Assembly (NCBI GenBank): GCA_028865235.1
Contig: CP114561.1
Span: 1,942,001 to 2,006,000 of the forward strand
DNA from: Candidatus Manganitrophus sp.
GTDB lineage: Bacteria > Nitrospirota > Nitrospiria > SBBL01 > Manganitrophaceae
DNA: 64,000 nt
Reading direction: 5' to 3'
Shown here: in pieces, positions 63,167 to 64,000 of the stretch
How the letters are laid out: each line of letters opens with the position of its first letter
Position numbering within the stretch: position 1 is the stretch's first letter
Position numbers and translations under genes: made by a program
The notes under the pieces: generated by a model
What the model was told of the DNA's origin: nothing
The model's database searches: none
What the model saw: only the letters and a program-made list of their open reading frames with translations

Positions 63167-64000
63167 CTACAACTGTAGCTGCGCCTCAAACAGCGTGGCA
63201 TAGGCGCCGTTGTTACGGATCAACGCCTCATGCGTGCCGCTCTCCACGATCCGTCCCTGATCGATCACTAAAATCCGGTCGGCGGTTCGAAGCGACGAGA
63301 GCCGATGGGCGACGATCAGGGTGGTCCGGTTGGCGAAGAGGTTTTGCATCGCCTCTTGAATGCTCCCCTCGGTCTCGGCATCGACGGCGGAGGTCCCCTC
63401 GTCGAAGATGATGATCGGCGGATTCTTCAAGAAGGCGCGGGCGATGGCGAGGCGCTGCTTCTGGCCGATCGAGAGCTTCACCCCCCGCTCCCCGATCCAG
63501 GTGTTGTAGCCTTCCGGAAGCTGACGGATGAAATCGTCGGCGCAGGCGGCGGTGGCGGCAGCGATGACCTGCGCTTCCGTGGCGGTCAGATCGCCGTAGG
63601 CGATGTTTTCCCGGACGGTGCCGTTGAAGAGAAACGGCTCCTGGCGGACCAAGCCGATCTGATCGCGCAGCGACGAAAGCGACATTGCCCGGACGTCGAA
63701 GCCGTCGATCGTGACGCTTCCCCCTGCACGTCGTAGAAACGCATCAGCAGCGATACGATGGTGGTCTTGCCGCTTCCGGTGGCGCCGACCAGGGCGACCG
63801 TTTCACCCGGCGAGGCCTCGAAGTCGATCTGCTTTAAGACCGGCAGATCGGAGACATATTGGAACGAGACGTTGTTGAACCGAACCACCCCCTGCAAGTG
63901 GGGAGGGGTGATGATGGGTGTTTCCGGCTCCGCGACCTCCGGCTTCGTGTCGATGATCTCGAAGACCCGCTCCCCCGCTGCGATGGCGTGCTGCAGCATG
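63167..64000 (-). CDS. Partial: ABC exporter (MsbA/LmrA-type), C-terminal ATPase part (one frameshift)
   Basis: The gene begins beyond the right edge; about the last 278 residues are visible, after one G missing near 63722 (DVQGGSVTIDGFDVRAM expected). Walker A GATGSGKTTIVSLLMRFYD; Q-loop LVRQEPFLFNGTVREN; signature KLSIGQKQRLAIARAFLKNP (LSIGQ instead of LSGGQ); D-loop DEGTSAVDAETE; H-loop IVAHRLSSLRTADRI. Typical of lipid or drug exporters with the membrane domain upstream. Confidence 0.88.

Overview
The window looks like chromosomal DNA of a free-living Gram-negative bacterium. It has outer-membrane assembly and periplasmic folding genes (BamD-like, SurA-like), lipoproteins with clear lipoboxes, heptose synthesis for LPS (RfaE2), an ExbB/ExbD/TonB-type motor and a peptidoglycan-recycling pair (AmgK/MurU). 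Native sequence has moderately high GC. The gene content (pyruvate dehydrogenase operon, GH57 with a DUF3536-like C-terminus, a deoxyhypusine-synthase-like protein next to rfaE2 and mfd) would suit Nitrospirota or a related deep lineage. That placement is inference only: no rRNA or tRNA is visible.

Layout. 1-1.5 kb: a leftward, probably copper- or metal-related cluster cut by the left edge. 1.5-9 kb: O-methyltransferase, aspartase, and a very large Ser/Thr kinase-ATPase-TPR-GAF-histidine kinase. 9.3-15.1 kb: a leftward operon pdhA-pdhB-pdhC-lpdA-lipA with a good sigma70-type promoter. 15.5-21.6 kb: a rightward glycogen/sugar cluster (glgC, phosphohexomutase, ROK glucokinase, GH57). 21.9-33.1 kb: a secreted repeat protein, fabH on the other strand, then a rightward series (bamD-like, siroheme dehydrogenase, DHS-like, rfaE2, mfd, two parvulin chaperones) and a DUF4157 protein with a second metalloprotease motif. 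33.3-41.2 kb: TM2-like membrane protein, engB, glgX, amylo-1,6-glucosidase, treZ. 41.4-45.2 kb: small regulatory and periplasmic proteins and a DppBC-type permease pair. 45.3-51.9 kb: a translationally coupled six-gene envelope-motor operon. 52-57.8 kb: amgK-murU and several small envelope or unknown genes. 57.8-64 kb: a leftward sugar ABC importer, an MscS channel and an exporter ABC cut by the right edge.

Carbon storage is the main theme: ADP-glucose synthesis, phosphohexomutase, glucokinase, three glycogen/maltodextrin-degrading enzymes, trehalose release by TreZ and a sugar importer, all next to the pyruvate dehydrogenase complex that would consume the product.

Assembly quality needs a warning. 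More than twenty genes that are otherwise intact are broken by single-base shifts. Nearly all are deletions, many in G/C/T homopolymers, which is typical of uncorrected long-read consensus. Broken genes are therefore annotated as one span with the shift positions given. Three highly conserved gene segments (in mfd, glgX and the sugar ABC ATPase) also switch abruptly to GC-rich, proteobacteria-like sequence and are riddled with indels; they look like chimeric or cross-polished patches. No IS element, CRISPR array, prophage, tRNA or rRNA was seen.
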